Assembly: GCA_017623505.1 (NCBI GenBank)
Contig: JAGAOZ010000005.1
Location: 1-64,000 of the forward strand
Source: Alistipes sp.
GTDB lineage: Bacteria; Bacteroidota; Bacteroidia; Bacteroidales; Rikenellaceae
Reading direction: 5' to 3'
DNA: 64,000 nt
Part shown: piece after piece, positions 26,086 to 33,763 of the stretch
Position numbering within the stretch: the first letter of the stretch is position 1
Layout: each line of letters opens with the position of its first letter
Position numbers and translations under genes: made by a program
The notes under the pieces: model-generated
The model's input: the letters and a program-made list of their open reading frames with translations, nothing else
Told to the model about the DNA's origin: nothing
Databases searched by the model: none

Positions 26086-26105
26086 TAACGTTTTATGAAA
26101 AGATA

Positions 26106-26141
26106 AAACCGCAGAATAATAGTCTGCGGTTTTTCTTTTTT
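26106..26141 (+). terminator. Terminator between convergent genes
   Basis: Stem AAACCGCAG/CTGCGGTTT (9 bp) followed by TTCTTTTTT. Ends the phosphodiesterase transcript just short of the convergent gene's stop at 26143. Confidence 0.85.
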
Positions 26142-26142
26142 A

Positions 26143-26418
26143 TCACTTCTTCTCTGTAAGATTTGTTGTGTCGTGTTCTATATCGCACGACGAGCAATTT
26201 CCGTGGCAGCCGATGTCGGCACAATCTGTTCCTGTGTCCTCACGCGACTCTTGTACAGCACACTTTATGCCCAGCTTCTGCATATTCTTGTTTGTCGCAA
26301 TTTCGGAGTCTATGTCGTGTCCTTTGAATATCTGCGTGAGTGATAATCCGAGGAAAAAGAATCCTACACAACCTACGGCAATAAGTACCACAATGAGTAT
26401 ATCTGTGAATGAAAACAT
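26143..26418 (-). CDS. Small Cys-rich membrane protein
   Basis: 91 residues. One N-terminal membrane helix (about 6-30), then a soluble segment KNMQKLGIKCAV and a cysteine cluster DCADIGCHGNCSSC (spacing C-x4-C-x3-C-x2-C). The layout of one helix plus a Cys cluster is shared with small maturation or metal-handling membrane proteins of Bacteroidota such as NqrM-type or FeoB-associated proteins. I cannot assign it to one. It could bind a metal or Fe-S centre. It is divergent from trkA, with interleaved promoters. Confidence 0.72.
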   Translation of the reverse strand: MFSFTDILIVVLIAVGCVGFFFLGLSLTQIFKGHDIDSEIATNKNMQKLGIKCAVQESREDTGTDCADIGCHGNCSSCDIEHDTTNLTEKK

Positions 26419-26446
26419 AATAATCTTCGATTAAATTTCACATTTA

Positions 26447-26478
26447 GTTGAAAATCTGCCGACAAATTTATATATTTG
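26447..26478 (+). promoter_or_regulatory. trkA promoter
   Basis: GTTG at 26447-26450 and TATATTTG at 26471-26478, spacer 20. It is interleaved with the promoter on the other strand. The leader is about 100 bases and contains a weak CGGCT/GGCCG pairing. Confidence 0.58.
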
Positions 26479-26496
26479 TGAGTTAATTTGCAAAAA
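26463..26496 (-). promoter_or_regulatory. Promoter of the small Cys-rich gene
   Basis: Reverse strand TTTTTG (26496-26491) and TAAATTTG (26470-26463), spacer 20. Its -7 box abuts the trkA -7 box. Confidence 0.58.
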
Positions 26497-26579
26497 GTGT
26501 GCATTTGGGTAAAATGTTCGGCTGGGATAGGAGATGATTTTATGCCTTATTTGGCCGGCAACCTCCAAATATTTAGCCT

Positions 26580-27920
26580 ATGAAAATTGTTATTTCAGGA
26601 GTTAGAGAGATGGGTAGCCACTTGGCCCGTATGTTGAGCGGTAGTGGTCACGATATTACGGTTATTGATAGCGATGAAAAGGCACTGGACGATGTGCGTA
26701 ACCTCGCCGATTTGATAACAGTTCCGGGCGACACGACAGCTTTTGCTGTGTTGCGTCGTGCGGGAGTACGTCGTTGTGACCTATATATTGCTGTTAATCC
26801 CGACGAGAATGTCAATATCCTCTCGGCTGCTATGGCTAAGCAGCTCGGAGCCAAGAAGTCTATCGCCCGCATCGACAATAACGAGTACCTTGAGCCAAAC
26901 AACAAGGAGGTATTTATCGATATGGGTATCGACTACCTGTTCTATCCTGAGAAGATTGCCGCTTCGGAGGTTATCAACCTTCTGGGTCACACCTCTACAA
27001 CCGACTACGTCGATTTCTCTAACGGCTTATTGTCTTTGGTGGTGTTCCGTTTGGAGGCCACTTCGCCTCTGCTTGGAAAGACCCTTGCGGAGCTCGACCT
27101 AGAGGGTTCGATGAGTGAGTTCCGTGTCGTTGCTATTACTCGTGGCGGATTGACTATTATCCCTGGTGGGTTGGATGAGTTTTTTGAGGGCGATACGGTC
27201 TACGTGATTGCCCGCAAGGAGGTGGCCAAATCGGTTACTGAGCTGTCGGGTCATAGAAACGTAGAGGTCAATAATGTGATGATTCTCGGTGGTTCGCGTA
27301 TCGGTGTCCGCATAGCCTACGAGTTGCAGAACGAGATGAATATCAAGCTCGTTGATTACAACGGAGAGCGTGCATATCGCCTTGCCGAGGAGTTGGATAA
27401 GGTGCTGATTATCCACGAGGACGGTCGTAATTTGGACGCTATGTTGGAGGAGGGCCTGTCGTCGATGGATGCTTTTGTTGCGGTTACAGGACGTAGTGAG
27501 ACCAATATTTTGGCGGCCATGCAGGCTAAGCGTATGGGTGTGAAGAAGGTTATCGCCGAGGTTGAGAATCTGAACTATGTGAATCTCGCCGAGAGTGTAG
27601 GTATTGACACTATCATCAACAAGAAACGCGTCACAGCCTCAAATATTTTCCGCTTTACGATGTCTACCGATGTTCAGGCTGTAAGATGCTTGTCGGGCTG
27701 CGAGGCAGAGGTTATGGAGTTTATTGTTAAGCCAAATTCTCCTGCCACGAAGGCTTTGGTTAGAGATTTGCATCTTCCTGGAGATGTAATAATCGGCGGT
27801 GTTGTGCGAGGCGATAAGGTCTTTATTGCTACGGGAGATACCGAGATTCGTTCGTACGATAGAGTTGTGGTCTTTGCTATGCCTGATTCGATAGCAAAGG
27901 TTGGCGATTTCTTTAATTAG
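26580..27920 (+). CDS. trkA: Trk-type potassium uptake regulatory subunit TrkA
   Basis: 446 residues, two tandem RCK_N/RCK_C units. The second nucleotide-binding loop is ILGGSRIGVRIAYEL (about 238), close to GxGxxG. The first reads ISGVREMGSHLA, lacking the first two Gly of the usual GAGEVG, although VIDSDEKALDDV downstream keeps the acidic ribose site. TrkA is the peripheral NAD(H)/ATP-binding gate of the TrkH/G membrane channel. TrkH is commonly next door in Bacteroidota, but here the next gene is GH3. It was therefore assigned from the domain layout alone. Confidence 0.9.
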   Translation: MKIVISGVREMGSHLARMLSGSGHDITVIDSDEKALDDVRNLADLITVPGDTTAFAVLRRAGVRRCDLYIAVNPDENVNILSAAMAKQLGAKKSIARIDNNEYLEPNNKEVFIDMGIDYLFYPEKIAASEVINLLGHTSTTDYVDFSNGLLSLVVFRLEATSPLLGKTLAELDLEGSMSEFRVVAITRGGLTIIPGGLDEFFEGDTVYVIARKEVAKSVTELSGHRNVEVNNVMILGGSRIGVRIAYELQNEMNIKLVDYNGERAYRLAEELDKVLIIHEDGRNLDAMLEEGLSSMDAFVAVTGRSETNILAAMQAKRMGVKKVIAEVENLNYVNLAESVGIDTIINKKRVTASNIFRFTMSTDVQAVRCLSGCEAEVMEFIVKPNSPATKALVRDLHLPGDVIIGGVVRGDKVFIATGDTEIRSYDRVVVFAMPDSIAKVGDFFN

Positions 27921-27967
27921 TGCAGCGTCGATTCTTTCGAGAGAGAGGGGATTTAGATAGATGAAGC

Positions 27968-28002
27968 AACCGACTAAAAATTTATTCTTATGTCGGTTTT
28001 TT
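27968..28002 (+). promoter_or_regulatory. Terminator-like hairpin enclosing a start codon
   Basis: Perfect 7-bp stem AACCGAC (27968-27974)/GTCGGTT (27992-27998), ending in six T. The ATG of the GH3 gene (27990-27992) lies at the loop/stem border. It could end trkA transcripts, gate GH3 translation, or both. Confidence 0.6.
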
Positions 28003-29465
28003 CAAGAGTTTTGCGAGAGTACTTTCTTTCGCGTTGTCGTCGAATAGAGCGGGCGACAAATCGAGCGGTCGAGATTCAATATCGTACCCTTGCGACGCTG
28101 TGTCGTCAAGGAGCGAAGACGCTTTTTGGTCGGATGTATGATTTATCGCATTTGCGGACTCCGGAGCAGTTTGCAGCGTGTGTCGATAGGTTCGATTACA
28201 GTTCTTTTGAAAGTTTTATTACGCGGATGCGTCGTGCGGAGCGCAATGTATGTGTTCCGGGGGTGGTGAGTATGTTTGCCCGCTCGTCGGGTAGCAGTAC
28301 ATCGCGCAGTAAGTATCTGCCTGTGACGGATAGTTATATGCGGGAAAACCACCTGCGAGGTATGGCGGATGTTGTGTCGTTGTATCTGCTGTCACACCCA
28401 TCGTCCAAACTCTTGGAGGGTAAGACCCTGACCTTGGGTGGTTCTTGTTGCCGAGAGGAGGGGGCTTTGGTAGGCGACTTGTCGGCATTGGCTCTTCATG
28501 CGGCGGGGCGTATGGCCTCGGTGGTCAGAGCTCCGAAGATGCGTATTGCACTGATGGAGAATTTCGCAGCCAAATGTGATGCGATAGCTCAGCAATGCGC
28601 TACGGAGCATATCACAGCTATTGCGGGTGTTCCGTCGTGGAATATGGCGATGCTGAGGCGGGTGCTGGAATATACAGGGAAGAGCACAGTGCGGGAATTG
28701 TGGCCCGATATGGAGCTTTTTATGCACGGAGGGGTTAAGTTTGCTCCCTACCGTGAGTCCTTTGCGCAGATTATAGGCGGACCTATTGCTTATGTCGAGA
28801 GCTATAACGCCTCGGAGGGCTTTATTGCCATAGCTGAGCGGGCCGATAGTGACCAGATGTTGCTTATGCCCGACTATGGCTGTTACTATGAGTTTGCCAT
28901 AGGTGAGTATGTAGTGCCGTTGGAGGGCGTTGAGGCCGATAAGGAGTACTCTGTGCTGATGACTACGGCGTCGGGCTTGTGGCGTTATGAGTTGGGCGAT
29001 GTGGTGAGATTTACCTCGGTTAATCCCTATCGGTTGCGTATCGTGGGTCGCACTCGCCAATTTATTAATGCCTTTGGCGAGGAGTTGATGCTCTCGAACG
29101 TGGAGCAGGCCCTCTCACGAGCATCGTTTGTGACGGGAGCTGTGGTTGCAGAGTATACCGTAGCACCGATTTTTATGGCATCGACGGGTAGAGGTTTTCA
29201 CCGTTGGGTTGTGGAGTTTGCTCAGGCTCCTACAACTATGGAGCGTTTCCAGATGGAGCTGGATACAGCCCTGCGTGATGTTAATTCGGACTACGATGCC
29301 AAGCGACGCGGTGTGATGCTTGCTGCTGAGGTGATTGTCGTTCCGCCGGGGACGTTTCTTAGGTGGCAGATGAAGTATTCGCGTCGTAAGATACCACGCC
29401 TGAGAGCTGATGATAGTGTTAGCCGTCAGGTTGTGCAGTGCTCCGAGGAGCGAAAAATGGTTTAG
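27990..29465 (+). CDS. GH3 auxin-responsive-promoter family acyl-adenylate enzyme
   Basis: 491 residues, the usual size of the bacterial GH3 family (PF03321) found in Bacteroidota. Visible family segments: MFARSSGSSTSRSKYLPVTDSY (phosphate-binding loop region), ITAIAGVPSWNMAMLRRVLE, YNASEGFIAI, and GLWRYELGDVVRF followed by GRTRQFINAFGEEL. By analogy with plant GH3 it should adenylate a carboxylate and join it to an amine, but bacterial substrates are unknown. The start codon lies within a terminator-like hairpin. Confidence 0.9.
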   Translation: MSVFSRVLREYFLSRCRRIERATNRAVEIQYRTLATLCRQGAKTLFGRMYDLSHLRTPEQFAACVDRFDYSSFESFITRMRRAERNVCVPGVVSMFARSSGSSTSRSKYLPVTDSYMRENHLRGMADVVSLYLLSHPSSKLLEGKTLTLGGSCCREEGALVGDLSALALHAAGRMASVVRAPKMRIALMENFAAKCDAIAQQCATEHITAIAGVPSWNMAMLRRVLEYTGKSTVRELWPDMELFMHGGVKFAPYRESFAQIIGGPIAYVESYNASEGFIAIAERADSDQMLLMPDYGCYYEFAIGEYVVPLEGVEADKEYSVLMTTASGLWRYELGDVVRFTSVNPYRLRIVGRTRQFINAFGEELMLSNVEQALSRASFVTGAVVAEYTVAPIFMASTGRGFHRWVVEFAQAPTTMERFQMELDTALRDVNSDYDAKRRGVMLAAEVIVVPPGTFLRWQMKYSRRKIPRLRADDSVSRQVVQCSEERKMV

Positions 29466-29502
29466 AATTTTAAAAGTGAAGAAACAAAAAATATTTTAAC
29501 TT

Positions 29503-30114
29503 ATGTATGTAGCAATAGCCGGTAATATTGGTAGTGGCAAAACCACTCTTACCGAGATTTTAACGGAACGTTATGGCGCAACAGCCTATTATGAGGAGCC
29601 TAATAACCCCTATTTGGGTGACTTTTATAACGATATGAGTCGTTGGGCTTTCCAATTGCAAATATTCTTCCTGGGTAGTCGTATCAAGCAGACGGTTGAT
29701 ATGCTTTCGACGGGCGATAAGAATATTTTTCAGGATAGAACCATCTATGAGGATGCGCATATCTTTGCGGACAACCTCCATAAAATGGGATTGATGACCT
29801 CTCGTGACTTTGCTACCTATATGAAGATTTTTGAGCTATCGACAAATCTCATTCCTAAGCCCGATGTATTGATATATCTGCGCGCAAGTATCCCTACTTT
29901 GGTGTCGCAAATTAAGCGTCGTGGCCGCGAGTATGAGATGAATATCGACGAGGGTTATTTGAGCCGTTTGAACGAGAAATACGAGTATTGGATTAACAAT
30001 ATTTACGACGGTAAGTTGTTGATTATAGATAAGGATACAGACGATTTTGTCGCTGATCCATCGATTATTGACCGCATCTGTGGTCAGTTGGACGAGATGA
30101 CCGCAGAGAAGTAG
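29503..30114 (+). CDS. Deoxynucleoside kinase
   Basis: 203 residues of the dNK family. P-loop IAGNIGSGKTTL at residues 5-16, the substrate segment YYEEPNNPYLGDFY, the DRTIYEDAHIFA motif and the lid RRGREYEMNIDEGYL. It phosphorylates deoxyadenosine/deoxyguanosine or pyrimidine deoxynucleosides for salvage; which one cannot be read from sequence. The gene for an rRNA methyltransferase begins 3 bases after its stop. Confidence 0.92.
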   Translation: MYVAIAGNIGSGKTTLTEILTERYGATAYYEEPNNPYLGDFYNDMSRWAFQLQIFFLGSRIKQTVDMLSTGDKNIFQDRTIYEDAHIFADNLHKMGLMTSRDFATYMKIFELSTNLIPKPDVLIYLRASIPTLVSQIKRRGREYEMNIDEGYLSRLNEKYEYWINNIYDGKLLIIDKDTDDFVADPSIIDRICGQLDEMTAEK

Positions 30115-30117
30115 ACG

Positions 30118-31500
30118 ATGCAGCTGCCTGAGAAATTCATAACTTTGATGCGTGAGCAGTTGGGTGAGTCGCAGGCCATGGCGCTCTGTGATGCGCTTGG
30201 TCGTGAGCCCTCTACCTCCGTGCGATTAAATCCCTGGAAACCAGCCCCTTTAAAGTGGGAGGGTAGGCAGATTGCGTGGAGTGAGTATGGCTTTTCACTT
30301 GCTGAGCGACCTCAGTTTACGCTTGATACGGATTTCCATGCCGGCTTATATTATGTGCAGGAGGCGAGTTCGCAATTTGCAGGCTATATCGTCGAGTCGG
30401 TTATGGGCGGCAAGGAGGCTTGCCGTGGTATGCGCGTATTGGATGTGTGCGCTGCTCCGGGAGGAAAGAGCACTCATTATGCTGCGCTCGTAGGTCCTGA
30501 GGGCTTGGTTGTTGCCAATGAGATTAACCACGCGAGGGCCGATGTGTTGGCCGATAACGCTCGTAAGTGGGGCTTGGGTAATATCGTCGTTAGCTGTAAT
30601 GACTCCTCGCGCCTGAGTGCTTTGGAGCAGATGTTTGACGTTGTGGCTGTCGATGCTCCGTGCTCCGGCGAGGGTATGTTCCGTAAATCGGAGGATGCTT
30701 CTGAGCAGTGGAGTGAGGCTAATGTGGCTCTGTGTGCTGAGCGTCAGTGGGAGATTTTGCAGAATGTTTTTCAGACGCTGGCTCCGGGTGGTGTGCTTAT
30801 TTATAGTACTTGCACCTTTAATCGACGTGAGGATGAGGATGTTGTAGAGCGCTTGTGCGAGAGTTTTGGCGATGAACTTATGGCTGCACCACCTGTGCGT
30901 ATAGATGAGAGTTGGGGCGTGGTTAAGGCGCAAGTGGGGGTGTTCCAAACCTTCCGTTTCTTCCCACACAAAGTCAATGGCGAGGGGATGTTTATGGCTG
31001 TGGCTTGTAAGGGAGGGGAGCGACGACAGACGAGGCTCCCCAAAGCAAAGCGCAAGGTTATCTCGGCTGTTGATAAGCGTGATGAGGCGGAGTTGCGTCG
31101 ATGGCTGAAGGATGGTGAGGATAAGGCGTTCTTTGTTGCGGGAAAGATGCTTTATGCTGCTCGTAAGGAGCACTATCCGCTGATTGATTATCTGTCGAGT
31201 ACGCTCTCTATTATCTATTCTGGAGTGGCTATGGGGCAGATTTTTAAGGGCGTACTGAAACCTGACGGTGCTTTGGCTTTTTATATTGATTTGAGTAGGG
31301 AGGCTCTGCCTTGTGTCGAGGTTACGGAGGATGTCGCTTTGCAGTTCTTGCGTCGGGCGGATATTTCGGTGGAGGGCTTTACGGAGGGCTTGAATTTGGT
31401 TGTTTGTCGTGGTCAAGCTCTGGGCTTTGTGAAGCGTATCGGTGCAAGAATGAATAACTTATACCCTCAATCGTTGAGAATTTTGAAGAGAGAAAACTAA
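30118..31500 (+). CDS. RsmF/NOL1-NOP2-Sun type rRNA cytosine-C5 methyltransferase
   Basis: 460 residues. SAM-binding motif LDVCAAPGGKSTH at about 110-122. The two catalytic Cys motifs are present: PCSGEGMFRKSED (nucleophile region, about residue 180) and STCTFNRREDE (about 228). The C-terminal half with RVVCR-like and PUA-like strands resembles RsmF, which makes m5C in 16S rRNA. Other RNA targets are possible. It is separated by 3 bases from the upstream kinase gene. Confidence 0.9.
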   Translation: MQLPEKFITLMREQLGESQAMALCDALGREPSTSVRLNPWKPAPLKWEGRQIAWSEYGFSLAERPQFTLDTDFHAGLYYVQEASSQFAGYIVESVMGGKEACRGMRVLDVCAAPGGKSTHYAALVGPEGLVVANEINHARADVLADNARKWGLGNIVVSCNDSSRLSALEQMFDVVAVDAPCSGEGMFRKSEDASEQWSEANVALCAERQWEILQNVFQTLAPGGVLIYSTCTFNRREDEDVVERLCESFGDELMAAPPVRIDESWGVVKAQVGVFQTFRFFPHKVNGEGMFMAVACKGGERRQTRLPKAKRKVISAVDKRDEAELRRWLKDGEDKAFFVAGKMLYAARKEHYPLIDYLSSTLSIIYSGVAMGQIFKGVLKPDGALAFYIDLSREALPCVEVTEDVALQFLRRADISVEGFTEGLNLVVCRGQALGFVKRIGARMNNLYPQSLRILKREN

Positions 31501-31534
31501 TTATACTAACTTATAGAATAGACCCAAAAATACT

Positions 31535-32074
31535 ATGGCTGTCAAGAAACTATACTATTCGATGGGAGAGGTGGCAGAGATGTTTGATGTAAATCGTTCT
31601 CTGATTCGCCATTGGGAGAGCAAGTTTGATTGCTTAAGACCTCATAAAAACAAGAAAGGTAACCGAATGTTTACACCTGCTGATATTGAGCGTCTGAAGC
31701 AGATATATCATCTTGTGAAAGAGCAGGGTATGACGCTTGAGGGCGCAAATAAGGTGATGAAGTCCTCGACGAAGGAGATTTCTCGTGACACTACGCTTCT
31801 GGAGCGTCTGCAGCGTATTCGTTCGGTGCTGGTTGAGGTGCGCGATAGTCTGGGAGATGAGAACGCTTTGGCATCTGACACGTCAGCATGGGAGGAGGTT
31901 GCGGAAGAACCAGCTGCCGAACCTCGAGCTCCACGTAAGGTGGTTAAGATTGAGTCGGAGCAGGCGCAAATGCAGGAGACTCAGCAAACAAAGCCTCGTC
32001 GTGTGGTGCGTCGTAAGAAGAGCGATGATGAGAATAAGGAGCTCTTCCCATTTTATGAGCAATCCCTATTTTAG
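31535..32074 (+). CDS. MerR-family transcriptional regulator
   Basis: 179 residues. N-terminal MerR helix-turn-helix (LYYSMGEVAEMFDVNRSLIRHWESKFDCL, about 6-34) followed by the wing and a helical segment up to about 80. Then a variable, charged tail with Arg/Lys clusters (RRVVRRKKSDDENK). No cysteine metal site, so it is not a metal sensor of the classic type. This type occurs throughout Bacteroidota beside housekeeping genes. Target unknown. Confidence 0.88.
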   Translation: MAVKKLYYSMGEVAEMFDVNRSLIRHWESKFDCLRPHKNKKGNRMFTPADIERLKQIYHLVKEQGMTLEGANKVMKSSTKEISRDTTLLERLQRIRSVLVEVRDSLGDENALASDTSAWEEVAEEPAAEPRAPRKVVKIESEQAQMQETQQTKPRRVVRRKKSDDENKELFPFYEQSLF

Positions 32075-32092
32075 AGAATCCCCCTTTAGCCT

Positions 32093-32878
32093 ATGAGAGT
32101 TAGAGATATAACGGCAGCAATTGAGGAGTTTGCTCCTCTGGCATTGCAGGAGTCGTATGATAATTCGGGTCTTATTGTCGGTCGCTATGACGATGAGGTG
32201 CAGAGCGCATTGATAGCGGTAGATGTTACTGAAGAGGTTATTGCTGAGGCAGTTGCGCAGCAGTGTGACATGATTATTACACACCATCCGATAATCTTCC
32301 ATCCGCTCAAACGCTTTAATTCGGCAAGCTATGTTGAGCGTGCTGTGGAGGAGGCTATACGTCGAGGTATTGTGCTTTATGCGTGCCATACCAATCTCGA
32401 TAGCACAAAAGGTGGTTTGAGCTGGCGTGTGGCCCAGATGTTGGGACTTGAGAATGTGGCAGTTATGCAGAAAACATCTCAGGATGATATAGGCTTTGGT
32501 GTGGTTGGAGAGTTGCCTTCGGCGGAGCCGAGCGAGGTCTTTATGCGACGTGTGATGGAGCTCTTTGGGGTGCAGTCACTGCGCCATAGCGATATGGTGC
32601 GCTCCGAGGTGCGTCGTGTGGCGATATGTACCGGTGCCGGAGGTTCGCTCATTGACGAGGCACTCTCGTCGGAAGCTGATATCTATTTGACCGCCGACTT
32701 GAAGTATAACGACTTTATGCGCCACGAAAACCGCATTATTTTATGCGATATGGGACATTTTGAGAGCGAATTTTGCGCAATTGACATTTTGTTTGATATT
32801 TTATCAAAAAAATTTTGTAACTTTGCCGCTCGCAAGAGTGTGTGCTCACGAAATCCGGTCAATTATATGACGAAATAA
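32093..32878 (+). CDS. Nif3-like dinuclear metal centre protein (short form)
   Basis: 261 residues. Family motifs are visible: YDNSGLIVG, the metal-site MIITHHPIIFHP, ACHTNLDST and the C-terminal DMGHFESEF with metal ligands. The roughly 365-residue form with an extra central domain is common in Bacteroidota; this is the shorter YbgI type. Biochemical role is unsettled (GTP cyclohydrolase type-1-like). The zinc-ribbon gene downstream is its usual partner. The -7 box of that gene lies within the last 60 bases of this ORF. Confidence 0.88.
   Translation: MRVRDITAAIEEFAPLALQESYDNSGLIVGRYDDEVQSALIAVDVTEEVIAEAVAQQCDMIITHHPIIFHPLKRFNSASYVERAVEEAIRRGIVLYACHTNLDSTKGGLSWRVAQMLGLENVAVMQKTSQDDIGFGVVGELPSAEPSEVFMRRVMELFGVQSLRHSDMVRSEVRRVAICTGAGGSLIDEALSSEADIYLTADLKYNDFMRHENRIILCDMGHFESEFCAIDILFDILSKKFCNFAARKSVCSRNPVNYMTK
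32818..32825 (+). promoter_or_regulatory. -7 box of the zinc-ribbon gene, inside nif3
   Basis: TAACTTTG near the nif3 3' end, 124 bases before the ATG at 32949. A TTTG at 32792-32795 is 22 bases upstream. Confidence 0.45.
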
Positions 32879-32948
32879 CGGGTGGCAGGAGCGTGTTACT
32901 CGTTGTAGGTCAGTGGGTTATGTAGTCTAAAAATTAACTTATCAATAT

Positions 32949-33695
32949 ATGGCACAGAAGAAAACATCTGAAGTTGATTACTCGATGCAGGAGAAGATCA
33001 TGGCTCTGTATGAGTTGCAGAAGATTGATTCTCAGATTGACGAAATCAACAAAGTAAAGGGCGAGCTTCCTTTGGAGGTGCAGGATTTGGAGGATGAGAT
33101 TGCTGGTTTGAATACCCGCATCGATAACATTAATGCTGAGATTGAGGAGATTAACTCTCTGACTAAGCAGCGTAAGCGCGAGGTTGATCAGGCAAAGATT
33201 CAAATCTCACACTACAAGGAGCAACAGAATAATGTGCGCAACAACCGTGAGTTTGATGCTATCACTAAGGAGATTGAGTATCAGGAGTTGGAGATTGAGT
33301 TGGCAGAGAAGCGTCTGAAGGAGTATGCTGTCAATTTGAAGGGTAAGAAGGCTCATTTGGATGATGCAGAGGCAATTGCAGCTGAGCGTACAGCAGATTT
33401 GACTGCTAAGCGTGCAGAGTTGGATAGTATTGAGGCTGAGACAGCTGACCAGGTTGCTACACTTCAGGCTAAGGCTGAGAAGGCTAAGGTGAAGATTGAT
33501 GAGCGTTTGTTGGTTGCCTACAATCGTATTCGTCGCAGTGTTCGCAACGGCTTGGCAGTAGTTACCATTCAGCGTGATGCTTGTGGTGGTTGCTTTAACC
33601 GCATACCTCCTCAGCGTCAGGTAGATATTCGTCACGGTAAGAAACTTATCGTATGCGAGTATTGTGGACGAATCTTGGTTGCTGACGAAGAGTAA
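32949..33695 (+). CDS. Coiled-coil protein with C-terminal C4 zinc ribbon
   Basis: 248 residues. Residues about 15-180 form a long helical hairpin with heptads (VQDLEDEIAGLNTRIDNINAEI). The end is a zinc ribbon with CGGC and CEYC pairs (about residues 215-240), the PF02591 type. Structural studies of homologues show a rod-like shape; proposed roles include RNA or nucleotide interaction. Conserved as a neighbour of Nif3 in Bacteroidota. Ends at a strong terminator. Confidence 0.9.
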   Translation: MAQKKTSEVDYSMQEKIMALYELQKIDSQIDEINKVKGELPLEVQDLEDEIAGLNTRIDNINAEIEEINSLTKQRKREVDQAKIQISHYKEQQNNVRNNREFDAITKEIEYQELEIELAEKRLKEYAVNLKGKKAHLDDAEAIAAERTADLTAKRAELDSIEAETADQVATLQAKAEKAKVKIDERLLVAYNRIRRSVRNGLAVVTIQRDACGGCFNRIPPQRQVDIRHGKKLIVCEYCGRILVADEE

Positions 33696-33712
33696 AACGG
33701 ACCTAATTATTA

Positions 33713-33760
33713 CGATAATGATGCAAGAAGTGGAGCTTTTTGCATCATTATCGTATTTTA
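33713..33760 (+). terminator. Terminator between convergent genes
   Basis: Perfect 14-bp stem CGATAATGATGCAA/TTGCATCATTATCG with a 13-base loop, followed by TATTTTA. Placed between the zinc-ribbon gene and convergent capA-like gene. Confidence 0.85.
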
Positions 33761-33763
33761 GGC

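Noticed and set aside
26510..26579. Riboswitch in the trkA leader (a CCGGCAACC segment recalls SAM-I)
   Set aside because: The other conserved SAM-I parts are missing; only a weak CGGCT/GGCCG pairing is seen.
30346..31416. 356-codon reverse-strand ORF opposite the rRNA methyltransferase gene
   Set aside because: Shadow of a gene with intact catalytic motifs; no family resemblance.
32093..32878. Nif3 as a truncated gene
   Set aside because: All metal-site motifs and the C-terminal block are present; it matches the known short form.
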